This document shows positions 32,478-44,149 of a stretch of DNA of 64,000 nt, piece by piece (position 1 is the first letter of the stretch; each line of letters begins with the position of its first letter). Source of the DNA: Gigaspora margarita (taxonomy: Eukaryota; Glomeromycota; Glomeromycetes; Diversisporales; Gigasporaceae); the NCBI GenBank assembly GCA_009809945.1, contig WTPW01001573.1, forward strand, positions 40,490-104,489, in the 5' to 3' direction. The position numbers were made by a program, and so were the translations under genes. Under the pieces are notes generated by a model. It did no database searches. It saw nothing but the letters and a program-made list of their open reading frames with translations, and was not told the origin of the DNA.

Positions 32478-33554
32478 TCTATACTACTAAATGGCGCGTG
32501 AATGTTGATTGTTGATTGATCATATAATATGAAATATATAATATGCGAATAAATTTAAACTTTTGTTAGCCATCTAATGATCTAATTTTTTTTTTTACTT
32601 TGCAAAGTATAGTAAACTCTATATGAAAAAAGTTTATTCTTATTAAGTGGTTAGCAAAATTTAGTTGTAAAACCTAAATTACATAATTAAATCGTTTGCG
32701 TTATTTGAGCTGGATTTTTAGTGATGAAAGTCACTTATTAACCCACACCACTATTTAACCCATTTAAGTTTTATTGCTCCACATATTTAATCGAACATAA
32801 ATTTAAAAGTTTTTCGAGTTAAAACGGTTATAGTAAAATTATTTCGCGTTGCAGCATTTCTGTGTTACTCCTGAATTTTTCTTGCAAAAGTAAAATTAAT
32901 AATTATTAATATTTCAACAACTAATTTAATAAATAATGATATGGAAGTTGAAGAATAGGTATCATGATTGTGTTGTGACAAAGTTACTCATCGCAACGTC
33001 GAATTACAGAAAATGATGAATGTCAAGAGCAATGACTGGCATGTGACACTGCAAACATAAGATACAGAAGTGAGGAACAACGAAGTATAAGGTTAGAACG
33101 TAATAGGTTAGCTCATCGTGAACGCTGCCAACAGCAACAACCATCTTTTTGGAAGAAAACCCTTAAACGAAACTTCTGTTACGCCATTCAGCTCGCACCT
33201 CAACCTCCTATTATTTGTGTTCACTTCAATGCAAAGAAATTCACAGGGAATCTGATGGATTCTGTTGTTCGAATGGAAAGATAGCTTTAGCATATGTAGA
33301 AGTGCCTACTACTTAAATTTACAATCTTTAATAATATAAAAAAATAATTAATTTTCTATAGTTATTTACAAATACAATAAATAAGTAATAATTGTTGGTT
33401 ATTACTCAATTCCTGAATGTTATTCTTGACAGGCCATTTACCCGACATCACATAGGGTTAGGGTTAACGTTCAATTAATTGCAGAATTATTTTTAGCCTG
33501 TGTGATGTAAAGTAGAGATAATTTTCACATAGCGAAGCACGTGCAAGCTGCTAT
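32478..33554 (+). mobile_element. Non-autonomous Helitron remnant (copy 1)
   Basis: It begins TCTATACTACTAAATGGCGC after an A. The 3' end is a GC-containing hairpin AGCACGTGC followed by AAGCTGCTAT (CTAG in copy 2) before a T. TC start, 3' hairpin, CTRR end and A/T insertion site are the Helitron hallmarks. The interior keeps a damaged N-terminal Helitron-type coding stretch. Confidence 0.6.
33075..33300 (+). pseudogene. Helitron helicase N-terminal remnant
   Basis: Fragments ERNRLAHRERCQQQQ, then PPIICVH with Cys residues and GFCCSNGKIAL, read across two frames. An Arg/Gln-rich segment followed by a C-x-x-C and a CC-x-(N/G)GK block is typical of the region upstream of Rep-helicase domains in fungal Helitrons. 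The equivalent in copy 2 is 35930-36118 (RLAQRESCQQQQ...CCLNGKTA), with an internal deletion. No Rep or helicase motif survives. Confidence 0.5.
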
Positions 33555-34218
33555 TATCTTTAAAAATTTAAATTGAAGCCTTTATAATCTTCAGATCATT
33601 TGTTCGAGCAAAATCGTAACAAATGTAGAGGTTAGATATAGGTCAAAAGGAATAATAGATTTGGCTAAATGATTTAATAATAGTATTGTTATAGAATGTG
33701 TAGCTTTAGTTTGTGTATAATGATGTTTATATACAAAATATGTATACTTTTGATAACAAATATACAACAATGTTATCAAGACTGTATAGTAAAAATCAAG
33801 TAGGAATTATCTTTTCCGAAGGGTTATAATGGATAATAAATTGTTCTCCATGTTTATATTGATATAATAGATCTTATTGACAGAAATACTATTATTGCTC
33901 TAATTTCTATTATCTACCATCTACTCTACTTTGCCAATTGTTTCTCTTTGATTTATTTGCACAATTTGCACATTGAACTTTTGGCTAAACTGGTACTATT
34001 TTCTTGATAAATCCAAATTTGAAATTTCTAATATTATATGAGCACATGTCTACTGCTAGATTACATTCTAGTTTCATATTTTCTTCTCACTTATAAGTGA
34101 GTTTTACAAACTATTTTTGATTAACTACTGATATTTTTCTACTATCTATTAGTTTATATCTTGAAAAAACTGCACTATCTAGATACAATACATCTGATTA
34201 CTCTATGTCATCTGTTTA

Positions 34219-34473
34219 GGCCATTTGAATTTATAATTTCGTTTAACGTTCCATTAAGAAGCTTAAGCGTGGTGGGGGGAGGAGGGTCAAATTAAACAAA
34301 CATATTAAAATTGCAAAAAATAAACACATTATTATTGGTCGACTTATAAGCACGTGACTTATTGGAATCCTAAGACGAGATGAGCGTTCTGATTGGCCTG
34401 TTTAATTCTAGGGGGGGGCGCTTAGAGCTGGTGGGGGGGAGAACGTTAAACGAAATTGTAATTTCGAACAGCC
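34219..34473. mobile_element. PIF/Harbinger-type MITE with a clean empty site in copy 2
   Basis: Inverted ends begin GGCCATTTGAATTTATAATT (left) and, from the right, GGCTGTTCGAAATTACAATT, then TCGTTTAACGTTC in both. TTA flanks it at 34216-34218 and 34474-34476. Copy 2 reads CTGTTTATCT at 37044-37053 with one TTA and no insert. An open frame that crosses it into the N run is not a gene. Confidence 0.9.
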
Positions 34474-34545
34474 TTATCTTTTTCAACCTGTTTATCATAA
34501 TAATAACAATTTGCAAGGACGATTTGGAAAATAGGATTGATTTGA

Positions 34546-34569
34546 NNNNNNNNNNNNNNNNNNNNNNNN
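34546..34569. other. Assembly gap (24 N)
   Basis: A run of 24 N exactly between the two copies of the 2.55-kb duplicate. The true distance is unknown. Confidence 0.99.
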
Positions 34570-37119
34570 TAATCTTATTGGATGATGAAGTTTAACATTA
34601 CTATTTGGCTAATTGTCGTTATAAGTTCATTTAAAATGTTCTCTAGCTTTTGATAGTCATAATCAATCTAATACTAATATTTTAAACAAAGTACGTACTA
34701 GAGCGGTAAATCAATTAAGTAATCTAAACTATGTATTAAGCAATTTTACAATATTTAGAATTTTTGTCAATGAAATTAAAATTAAAATATTATGAATGTT
34801 ACACATATTTTTTATTTTTTTAACTAAAAAAAAAACATCGTAGGAATATTTCAAAAAAGTTACGTTCGAATTTTTTGTGAAAGTTTAATCAAGTTTTAAT
34901 TGCACTATTTATCGGTAATAAAATTTACATATTAACCATAGTTCTCAAGCATAACTTAATTCTTTGGAATTTTATAAACAACTTGTAAAAATTTTCAGCC
35001 AATTTCTTATTGTATTAATGTGTTGAATCATTTTAAAAATAGATATATTTTTTAATCTATCTACATTTGAATGCACATCTATGCAATGTCCGGCGGAAAG
35101 AACCAATAGAATTTGAGAAATGATGGGCCCCGTGATGATCAGCAATCAGTGTAAAGAATTGCTTCGGACTTATATCAGATTCTGATTTCCTAGTATAATA
35201 AGAAATATGTAATATGCGAATAAATTTAAACTTTTATTAGCCATCTAATGATCTAATTTTTTTTTATTTTGCATAGTAAACTCTATATGAAAAAATTTAT
35301 TAGTAATTAGATCATTAAGTGATTAGCAAAATACTCACGAGAATAATATTTAATAAATTTGAGTCAAAATTTTATATTAAATTAATGTTGTAATAATATA
35401 GAGTCAAATTATGAATATATAAACAGGGCAAAAATAATAAAAATTTAATTAGTACCTTTCCTAATAATATACAATCAAACAAATAAGTAAATTACCTATT
35501 CTTATTTATATAATTAAAATCGTTTGTGTTATTTGAGCTGGATTTTTAGTTATGAAAGTCACTTATTAACACACCACTATTTAACCCATTAAGTTTATTG
35601 CTCCACATATTTAATTGAACATAAATTTAAAAGTTTTTCGAGTTAAAACGGTTATAGTAAAATTATTTCGTGTTGCCAGAATTTTCTGTGTTACATCGAA
35701 TTTTCTTGCGTCGCGACAAAAGTAAAATTAATAGTTATTAGTATTTCAACAACTAATTTAATAAATAATGATATCTTACCGTGAGTAGCACACTATGGAA
35801 GTTGAAGAACAGGTACGTATCATGATTGTGTTGTGAAAAAGTTACTTTTCGCGACGTCGAATTACAGAAGAGGACGAATGTCAAGTGCAATGACTGGCAT
35901 GTGACACTGCAAACATAAGGCCACAGAAAGTGAGGAACAAAAATATAAAGTTAGAACATAGTAGGTTAGCTCAACGTGAAAGCTGCCAACAGCAGCAACA
36001 TGCACACCATCTTTTGGAAAGAAAACCCTTAAGCGAAACTTCTGTTACGCCATTTCAGCTCACACATCCTATTATTTGTGTTGATGCGTTCTGTTGTTTG
36101 AATGGAAAGACAGCTTAAGCTGATGTAGAAGTTCCTACTACTTAAATTTACAATCTTTAATAATATAAAAAAATAATAAATTTTCTATAGTTATTTACAA
36201 ATACAATAAATATGTAATAATTGTTGGTTATTACTCAATTCCTGAATGTTATTCTTGACAGGCCACTTATCCGACATCACATAGGGTTAAGGTTAACGTT
36301 TAATTAATTGCAGATTTATTTCTAGCCTGTGTGATGTAAAGTAGAGATAATTTTCACATAGCGAAGCACGTGCAAGCTGCTAGTATCTTTAAAATTTACA
36401 TTTAAGCCTTTATAATCTTCAGATCATTTTCGAGCAAAATCGCAACAAATGTGGAGGTTAGATATAGATCAAAAGGAATATTAGATTTGGCTAAATGATT
36501 TAATAATGGTCATTGGTTTAGAGTGTGTAGCTTTAGTTTTTTGTATAATGAGGTTTATATACAAAATATGTATACTTTTGATAACAAATATACAGCTATG
36601 TTATCAAGACTGTATAGTAAAAATCAAGTAGGAATTATCTTTTCGAAGGGTTAGAATGGATAATAAATTGTTTTCTATGTTTATATTGATATAATAGATC
36701 TTATTGACAGAAATACTCTTATTGCTCTAATTTCTACTATCTATCATTTACTCTACTTTGCCAATTAATTTCTCTTTGATTTATTTGCACAATTTGCTAC
36801 ATTGAACTTTTTGGCTAAAACTGGTACTATTTTCTTGATAAATCCAAATTTGAAATTTCTAATATTATATGAGCACATGTCTACTGCTAGATTACATTCT
36901 AGTTTCATATTTTCTTCTCAGTTATAAGTGAGTTTTACAAACGACTTTAGACTAACTACCGATATTTTTCTACTATCAATTAGTTTATATCTTTGAAGAA
37001 ACCGCACTATATAGATACAATATATCTGATTACTCTATGTCATCTGTTTATCTTTTTTAACCAGTTTATCATAATAGTAACAATTTGCAAGAACTATTTG
37101 GAAAATAGGATTGATTTGA
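34570..37119. repeat. 2.55-kb segmental duplicate, copy 2
   Basis: Direct copy of 31990-34545. It differs by about 130 bp of unrelated sequence at 35065-35200 where copy 1 has the Helitron 5' end, by extra sequence at about 35290-35520, and by absence of the Harbinger-type MITE. The Helitron 3' end here is intact: GCACGTGCAAGCTGCTAG, ending at 36383, then T. Confidence 0.9.
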
Positions 37120-37136
37120 TCATTCAAATGAAAACA

Positions 37137-37334
37137 AATTTCATGACTAAAGCTGGAAATTAGGGATCTTGATTTAAAAACATAAATTCTACCAAAATCC
37201 ACTTATTCTCCTTTATTATCAAAACTAATCCTAAACCTAATCTAACCGTTAAAAAAAAGCTAAGAAAAATGCACCCCAAAAACTTTAGAAAATTTTTATT
37301 AAAATAATTAAAATTTCCAGCTTCAGCCGTGACA
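37137..37334. mobile_element. MITE with AAAGCTGGAAATT ends
   Basis: CATGACTAAAGCTGGAAATT on the left is answered by AATTTCCAGCTTCAGCCGTG on the right. About 200 bp, non-coding. Confidence 0.55.
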
Positions 37335-37806
37335 TAAATAATACTATTTAGGCTTTGTTCCTTCTTTATTAAACATTGCTCTAATGTGTCAAGAATTGAA
37401 TGGATGTTTTTGCCCTAATTCTTCTTCTTATATAGATTACTTTTTTTTTTAACATTTTCATTTAGAAAATCCTGTGAAGAATTCTGTGAATTATTATTTT
37501 CTCAATACAATTTATAATATTGTAAGTTGTCAATTTTGACTTAAGAAAAAACGTGTTGATATGAAGTATCAAATTTAACATATGTACAGTCAGTACACAT
37601 AGACCAATGAATTAAATTTCATGTGACAATGGGAAAGATTTAGCGTTAATCTCTGAGTTCTACAGACATAAATTGGTCCATTTTATAACAATTAAACTTA
37701 AAATATCATAAGCAAAACCAAAATTCAAGGTATGAACTTTAATATTAAATCACTAAGAACAGTTTGTTCATTACTTCATTTCTAAATTATTTACTTTTGA
37801 AATAGG
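37335..37806. other. AT-rich interval, nothing recognised
   Basis: No coding motif or repeat partner seen. It may include upstream or intron sequence of the exons that begin at 37807. Confidence 0.3.
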
Positions 37807-38690
37807 TTTGTGTCGATTCTGTGATATCCGCTATAAATGCAGGTATATTCTGTTCTTTTTTGGTTTTTTTTTCATAATAACTGAAAGTTAATTTACAAAT
37901 TTCTTATTGTTGTTATATATTACATTAAGAAAATGGAGGGCGTCGTGCGTTGAGTTATGTGATAATTTGGGAGAAAGTAGGATTACACCAAGCTCAGGTA
38001 ATATTTTGCACAAATATAAATTAGAGATTAAATTAAATTTATGTAAATTAGTTATTTAAATGCAAAAATGATTTCAATGGTTCTTAGACATAAAAAGATT
38101 CCTGTAATAGTGAATTATTAAATTAGTTTATATGTTTATAAATCTCCTTTTAAATTATGTATTCAGGGTCATAATAAGGCCAAGATATATGTAAATGATT
38201 TTGAACTAACTAGTAATTGTCAAATAAAGATTACACATTTATCTTATTGTTTGTAGTGGTGGAAATTTCTGTTACAGCGAAGAAGAATTTGAAGTAATTT
38301 GTTTAGATATTCAACATGCGAAAATTCTTGGGGCATATGGTACCATTTTTAAAACCAATGGTAGCGTAGATGTTGAAGGAGCTACCAAATTATTAATTAG
38401 TATTCGTTTTTCCACATATAATTTTTCCAAGGGATTCATTACAATTTCTGTTTTAGGTTAGTTGAAGTTGCAAGTTCTATGAAAGGTTAATTAACTTAGA
38501 ATTAAAAATATAATGTTTAACCATAATTTTACATTAAAAGATTCAAGACTTATATTTTCAATTTATTAAATAATTTATTATAAGTAACTTTTCATAGGGC
38601 ATTCGATATGATGAATGATCTTTTTAAAGCCCTTAATGATATCATTAGTATTGACAATATACAACGAATCCATACCAGGTACAATTCTTA
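37807..38690 (+). pseudogene. Exons of an unrecognised multi-exon gene
   Basis: Several open blocks bounded by GT-AG-like sites: VCVDSVISAINA (37807-37842), ENGGRRALSYVIIWEKVGLH (about 37931-37999), GHNKAKIY (about 38167-38190), GGNFCYSEEEFEVICLDIQH continuing through AKILGAYGTIFKTNG to LLISI (38258-38405), LVEVASSMK (about 38459-38485) and AFDMMNDLFKALNDIISIDN (38600-38680). Composition and phase make chance unlikely. I do not recognise the family. The gene appears to be cut downstream by the element at 39480-42950, and blocks at 44190-46030 on the same strand may be its continuation. Confidence 0.45.
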
Positions 38691-38884
38691 AATTACCATT
38701 TTTAAATTATTATATGTACTTATATAAAATTTTATTGTTCATAAAAATCATTTCATTGGCATTAACAGTTGTAATAGTACTAGAAGGTTTAGAGACAAAG
38801 AAAATTGTAAAATTAGTAAAATATGTTCAAGACTGAATTATTATTATGTCTGGTGGAGGTTGGTTTTGATTATAACATACATGC

Positions 38885-39148
38885 TTGTGGCGACATATGT
38901 TTTATAAAAGCTTTTGTATCGAAAAATTAGAAAAACAAGAATCAAACAAAACAAGATACGACAACATATTTGCAAGAAATGCATATATCAGCCAGTACTA
39001 TGATACCTTCTACTATGATACACAAAACTTCAAAGATTTATATAGGCAAAGCTTTTATAATAGTGTATATTTGATAAATGCTATAAGTGAAGAAAGATTA
39101 ATAAAGTTGATATTGCTAGTAGGTTTACTGGGTAAATATATTGTCTAA
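38885..39148 (+). other. Open frame, unrecognised
   Basis: An 87-codon open frame with Tyr-rich, protein-like composition (NAYISQYYDTFYYDTQNFKD). It could be part of the upstream unknown gene or a separate remnant. No domain recognised, and an overlapping frame also reads hydrophobic segments, so the true frame is uncertain. Confidence 0.25.
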
Positions 39149-39479
39149 GTGACTAGTTTTAGAAGTATAAGTGAAAATTTAATTGAGAACATAAAAGAGT
39201 TGTATATTTTATATTTTTTTGTTTACAAAGACTATATAAATTTTTATTATTTAAATCAAGAATTAAGATACTGGTTGTATATTGCATGCTTTGGTTTTAA
39301 TTACAATGCATTCTTTTTTTAATTATAAAACATAACAAATAAATTTGCAAAAGTAATCTTGTTTAACTTTGTAGCCACAATTTCACTTCTAGTATCATTG
39401 CATTTGTCTAAAGCTTCATTACAATTGAGTGAGAATCACTAGAACTGGAAGATCATGATCAATTACTATGTTTTATATA

Positions 39480-42400
39480 GTGCACCTACAGACCCAGATC
39501 AGACCCAACTTTTGTTAAGTTTGAGTTTGGTTTGATCATTGAACCGGACTCAAACTTTAATATTTTGGTTTAGTCGAGTCTGAAGTCTGCAAACTATCTG
39601 ACTGAGTCTGAATATTATATATGTATTTTTTTGGTGCTACACATGTTTACTTAGAGCACAAAGTTAGTATCCATTAGTAAATTTAGAGAATTATAGCATT
39701 TTGTATAATTTTATTAATAAAATTATTAAAAATATTATATTACTTGAAATTTTACTAATTGATCATAGCTTCTTGCACTAAGTAAACTTGTTCATCATTA
39801 AAAAAAACATCAAATTGGCATATTTTATTTTAATTTCTTAAAATTTGAAAAAAGGATTCTTAAATTTTGGAAATTTTTATCAAAAATTCAAAATTAAGCA
39901 TCTCTGCCTCAAATTTAAAAAAAAAAAATAAAAATAAAATATACTAAAAATAATGAGGTTTTTTTTTCTTTGATGGTCTTGTTAGAGTTTAGCTAAGATA
40001 ACTATGTATACAATTTTGAAAATTATCTATATTATGTCCTTAATATATAAATCTAATATTATCTGGTTACTTTTATAAGTGCCTAGATACAACCTATTGC
40101 ACCAGCTCCTGGGAGTCAGAAACTCAACAGAGTTAGCATTGCCAAGAATATAGGATTTCTTTTCAAATCCTTTCATCTATTGTCTATAGTAAGGATATAA
40201 TATCCAAAATCCATTATAAAAAAAAAACAAAATAACCAAAAAAGATAAAGGAAAAAAATAAAAAAAGGAGTAATAATACAACCTAATCAAAAAGAAAAAC
40301 CTAATTACAATAAAAAAAGGGACACAACATGAAAGAGACAAAGAATATCTATACTATAAACAGAAATAAAAAAATAGTAAAAATTATATAATATTGCATA
40401 GAGAAATGCTCTGTTTGAGTATTATATCTACATAAGAGAAAAAAGAAACCATGCCTAAAAGAACTTCTAGAAAGAAATTTCATTTCAGATCTTTTCACCA
40501 AAATGCCACACATATTATTCATTGTTTATTTTGCAGGACCAGAAACTTTCTTATAACTTGATTCCAATTAGATAGATGCTTTTTCAATTTGAATGGAGTA
40601 AACAATACCAATTTTTTGAAAAGAGGGTAAGCTAGATTGTTTACTTTTTTGGCAAAATTTCAAAAATTCCAAGGAGAAATAATAGAAGTACCAAAGCATA
40701 AGTTTATGCTTTGTAGAATAATATATTTGACCAAAAGTATGCTTCTGTCAAAACTTCTACAACTTTTGACAAAAAATTTTAGAGTTATTGCTCTACAACT
40801 TATATAGTAATAGAGTTTTTTTTTTAGAAAGCCAAACTTATAAGAAGAGGCCTTTTTCAACTCTATTTCAATTCTATTTAATATACAATTTGAAGATAAA
40901 GTTTTTGTTATATAAAGTACAAAGTTTTCATAGATTGGTATTTTTAAAAAAGTTGGTACAAGGAAATGTTAGAAAGAGTTGTCTAATAATAATGTATTGT
41001 TTGGTGCTAAACAAGTTTACTTATAGAAAAAGTTAGAATCAATTAGTATAATTTAGAGAATTATAGAAGTTTGTAAAATTTTATTAATAAAATTATTAAA
41101 AATATTATATTACTTGAAATTTTACTAATTGATTATAACTTCTTTCAATAAGTAAACTTCTTTAGCACCAAAAAATATATAAATCAGTATATTTTATTCT
41201 CTTTTCTTAAAATTTGATAAAAAGATGCTCAATTTTGAAAATTTTGTCAAAAATTCAAAATCAGGCATTTTAGTTTCAAATTTTAAGAAAAATAAGATAA
41301 AATATACTAATTTGATACATAATTTGGTGCTAAACAAGTTTATTTAGTACAAGATATTATTCAATTATTAATATATGTAGCAGATTAAAATGAAATTATA
41401 GTATAAAATCTCAAAAAATAATTTTTTTTTGGGGTGTATTTTTTAGGATTAGGGGTTAGGGTTAGGTTTAGTTTTTAAAAAAAGCTATTAAAAAAGTTAT
41501 AATAAACAAATATTAGTGAGTTTAGAAGGTTAGCAGTTAAGTAGAAAATATAGATTTCATTTTAAATTATGATCTGCAACAATATATAATATTTTTAATA
41601 ATTTATTAATATAAGTGAATTTCTATTTGTATGCAGAATGTACATATACAGGTAATATAAAAACCAACTAATATCACAAAATTTTGATTATAAGACCACT
41701 TTTTGCTTCTAACAAAAAAATTCTTTAAGAAATTTTAGTATAAATTAACCCCTATCCCAATTCCAAACACACTCTTACTCTGACTACAAGCAAAGGTTAA
41801 TTTTTTGATATAAAAATTAGTTCAATTGGCATATTACACAGATTTGCAAATGAACTGTTATTACTTGTGTAAAACACCCATGTTTATTTAGAAAAATTCT
41901 TATTAAAATTATACAAATTTCTATAATTCTCTAAATTTTACTAATTGATCTAACTCATTGCTCAAAGTAAACATGTGCAATACCAAAAAAATACATTATT
42001 TTAGTATATTTTATTTTTTTAAAATTTGAAGCAAAGATGCTTAATTTTGAATTTTGATAAAAATTTTCATAATCAAGCATCTTTTTTTAAAATTTTAAAA
42101 AAAGTAAGATAAAATATACCAATTTGATATATTTTTTAGTGCTGTAATAAGTTTACTTAGTGCAAGAAGTTATAATTGATTAGTAAAATACCAAGTTTTT
42201 AATAATTTTATTAATAAAATTATAGAAACTATCATTATTTTATAAATTTTACTAATTAATTCTAACTTTTTTGCTCTAAATAAAACTTGTTGAATACCAA
42301 AAAATATATTATAATGTTATGTTTTATTATTTTATAAAATTTGAGACAATGATGCTTAGTTTTGAATTTTTGATAAAAATTTTTAAAATTAAGCATTCTT

Positions 42401-42950
42401 TCTTCAGATTTAAAAAAATAAGGCCAATTTGATATAGTTTTTGGTTCTGAACAAGCCTACTTAATTCAAGATGTTAAAATCAATTAGTAATTTCAAGTAA
42501 TATAATATTTTTAATAATTTTATTAATAAAACTATACAAAATATTATAGTTAGACCATACAAAAATTTAATATATAAAATTTTACAAAATTATAAAAAAA
42601 TTTTTAATTCCACCCGGTTATTAAAACATATAAAAAAATTTTTTTAGAAGTTTACAAATTTTGACCCACCCGAGTTATGAAAACCAATTGATTAATTTTG
42701 TATGGTCTTATCTAAATTTTACTAATTCTCTCTAAATAAACTTGTTCAGTATTCAAATATACATAAATATATCTAGACTCAGTCAGACAGTTTCACAACT
42801 TTGGACAAGATCCAGACCAAACATATGATTGAGTTTGAGTCTGGTCTGAGTTTGAAATTTGGTAAAATTTAGAGTTTGAGTCTGGTTTGAGCCTGGACCA
42901 GACCAGACCAGATAAGACCTGGACTTGGACCTAGGAGCACTAGTTTTATA
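39480..42950. mobile_element. 3.5-kb TIR element built of tandem foldback units
   Basis: The ends are inverted: GCACCTACAGACCCAGATCA at the left and, from the right, CTAGTGCTCCTAGGTCCAAG, followed by GTTTGAGTTTGGT and GACTCAAACT blocks. Inside, about five units start (T)TTGGTGCTAAACAAGTTTAC and close with its inverse, GTAAACTTGTT-AGCACCAAA, at about 39630, 41000, 41870, 42130 and 42440. They are separated by AAGATGCTTAATTTTGAA...TTCAAAATTAAGCATC hairpins. 40000-40980 and 41370-41870 are insertions between units, the second a MITE with AGATTTCATTTTAAATTATG arms. No transposase recognised. Confidence 0.65.
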
Positions 42951-43108
42951 TTAGTACAATTAATCAGTTCATTTTTATTGAATCCTTATACTTTCATCAC
43001 ATTCTTTCATTTTATAACAGCATTTTTTTATTATTATTATAAAATCTTGTAAGTTAATAAGCAAGAATAATATAAGGAATGGCTTTCATCAAAGAGAAGA
43101 GTTTTATC

Positions 43109-43952
43109 TTTTTTTTTTTTTTTTTTATCTTTGAAATACCCCGCCAAACTCTAATGCCTCAGATACATTGATAAATGAATCCTTCCACCCAGGTTCTCCA
43201 CCATGAACCTCCACTCTATGAATAAGGATACAACTAGCCACATGTGCACTTTTGGTGCCTAATTTAAGTAGTCCACCTGAAGGTTCTACACTAGCTGCCA
43301 TACCTGCAACCCAACTACGGGAGTTGCCTATTTAAACCCTCTGGTTCATCCACCTTGATTCATTTATCATCGCCTATAGAGGACCCCAGAGGGCAAACGT
43401 AGAGTTGACATTACCCAAGCACCATAGTCCCCAGGAACGGTATTTTTGCACTAGCCCCAGAGAGCCAGAGGATTGCGCCCAGGGAATTTCACCCAATAGG
43501 CATCTTTTACCAACATCCTTCCATGTCCCATTCATTTTCAGAAATGGATTTTCAGTAACCGGCACATCTGCATTATACCGACACTTGCAGTCCAATTTGA
43601 ACTGCTAGGTACCTCCCTTGCCCTTATTAGGTTTATTCCGATCCCGGCCACCCACCTCTTCTGGTAGTGCCATCATAGATCATCACTATTACCTCCTAAT
43701 TCAGGACTTGCTAAACGGGTTTCCATGTACTCTGGTTCCCTGGATTTGCAGTATAACATTAACACCATTACGCTGAAGCTCCCATTCGAGATAGTAGAAC
43801 CAAGGTAACAGGTTTTGTAACCCAACCGATCTGAGCCACATAGTTACTGAACACAGGCCTATTGTTCAAAGCGTCAACAGTGGGATTCGAACTGTCAACC
43901 TGCTGCTTGGGGGGTGACACCTTGACCACTTCTCTAAAGCGCCACACCCCTT
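43109..43952 (-). mobile_element. Long tRNA-derived SINE with perfect 14-bp target duplication (family 3)
   Basis: Read on the minus strand it begins GGGGTGTGGCGCTTTAGAGA, with A-box-like TGGTCAAGGTG and B box AGTTCGAATCCCACT, as in a Leu/Ser-type tRNA. About 780 bp of body follows, and it ends in a poly(A) tail (poly-T at 43109-43128 on the plus strand). AGAAGAGTTTTATC is duplicated perfectly at 43095-43108 and 43953-43966. Base composition is near half G+C, unlike the surrounding DNA, consistent with a recent RNA-derived insertion. Open frames on both strands inside (43374-43608) overlap each other and lack any motif. Confidence 0.88.
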
Positions 43953-44149
43953 AGAAGAGTTTTATCAATTTGTTTATTTGTATATCATTCTTATATAAAT
44001 ATCTTACTATCTATGCTCTTACTGCCTAAAATGTAAAGTTTTTTTTTTTGGTATTTTTACCTGTTTTATGAAAATTTTTCCTAAAATAATTTATTTTCAC
44101 ATATTTAGCAATAAAAAGGCGTACTTGATATTTGATGTGAAAAAGCTGA

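Larger units (their letters stand above)
31990..34545. repeat. 2.55-kb segmental duplicate, copy 1
   Basis: Starts TAATCTTATTGGATGATGAA and runs, nearly identical at first and then with growing numbers of indels, in the same order as 34570-37119. It ends exactly at the run of N. It contains a Helitron (32478-33554) and a MITE (34219-34473) that is absent from copy 2. Confidence 0.9.

Noticed and set aside
34380..34595. ORF running across the assembly gap
   Set aside because: It covers a MITE and a run of N; the translation is an artefact of the gap.
43374..43608. Protein-coding ORFs on both strands
   Set aside because: Overlapping frames on opposite strands inside a SINE with higher G+C; no motif, splice site or start context supports translation.
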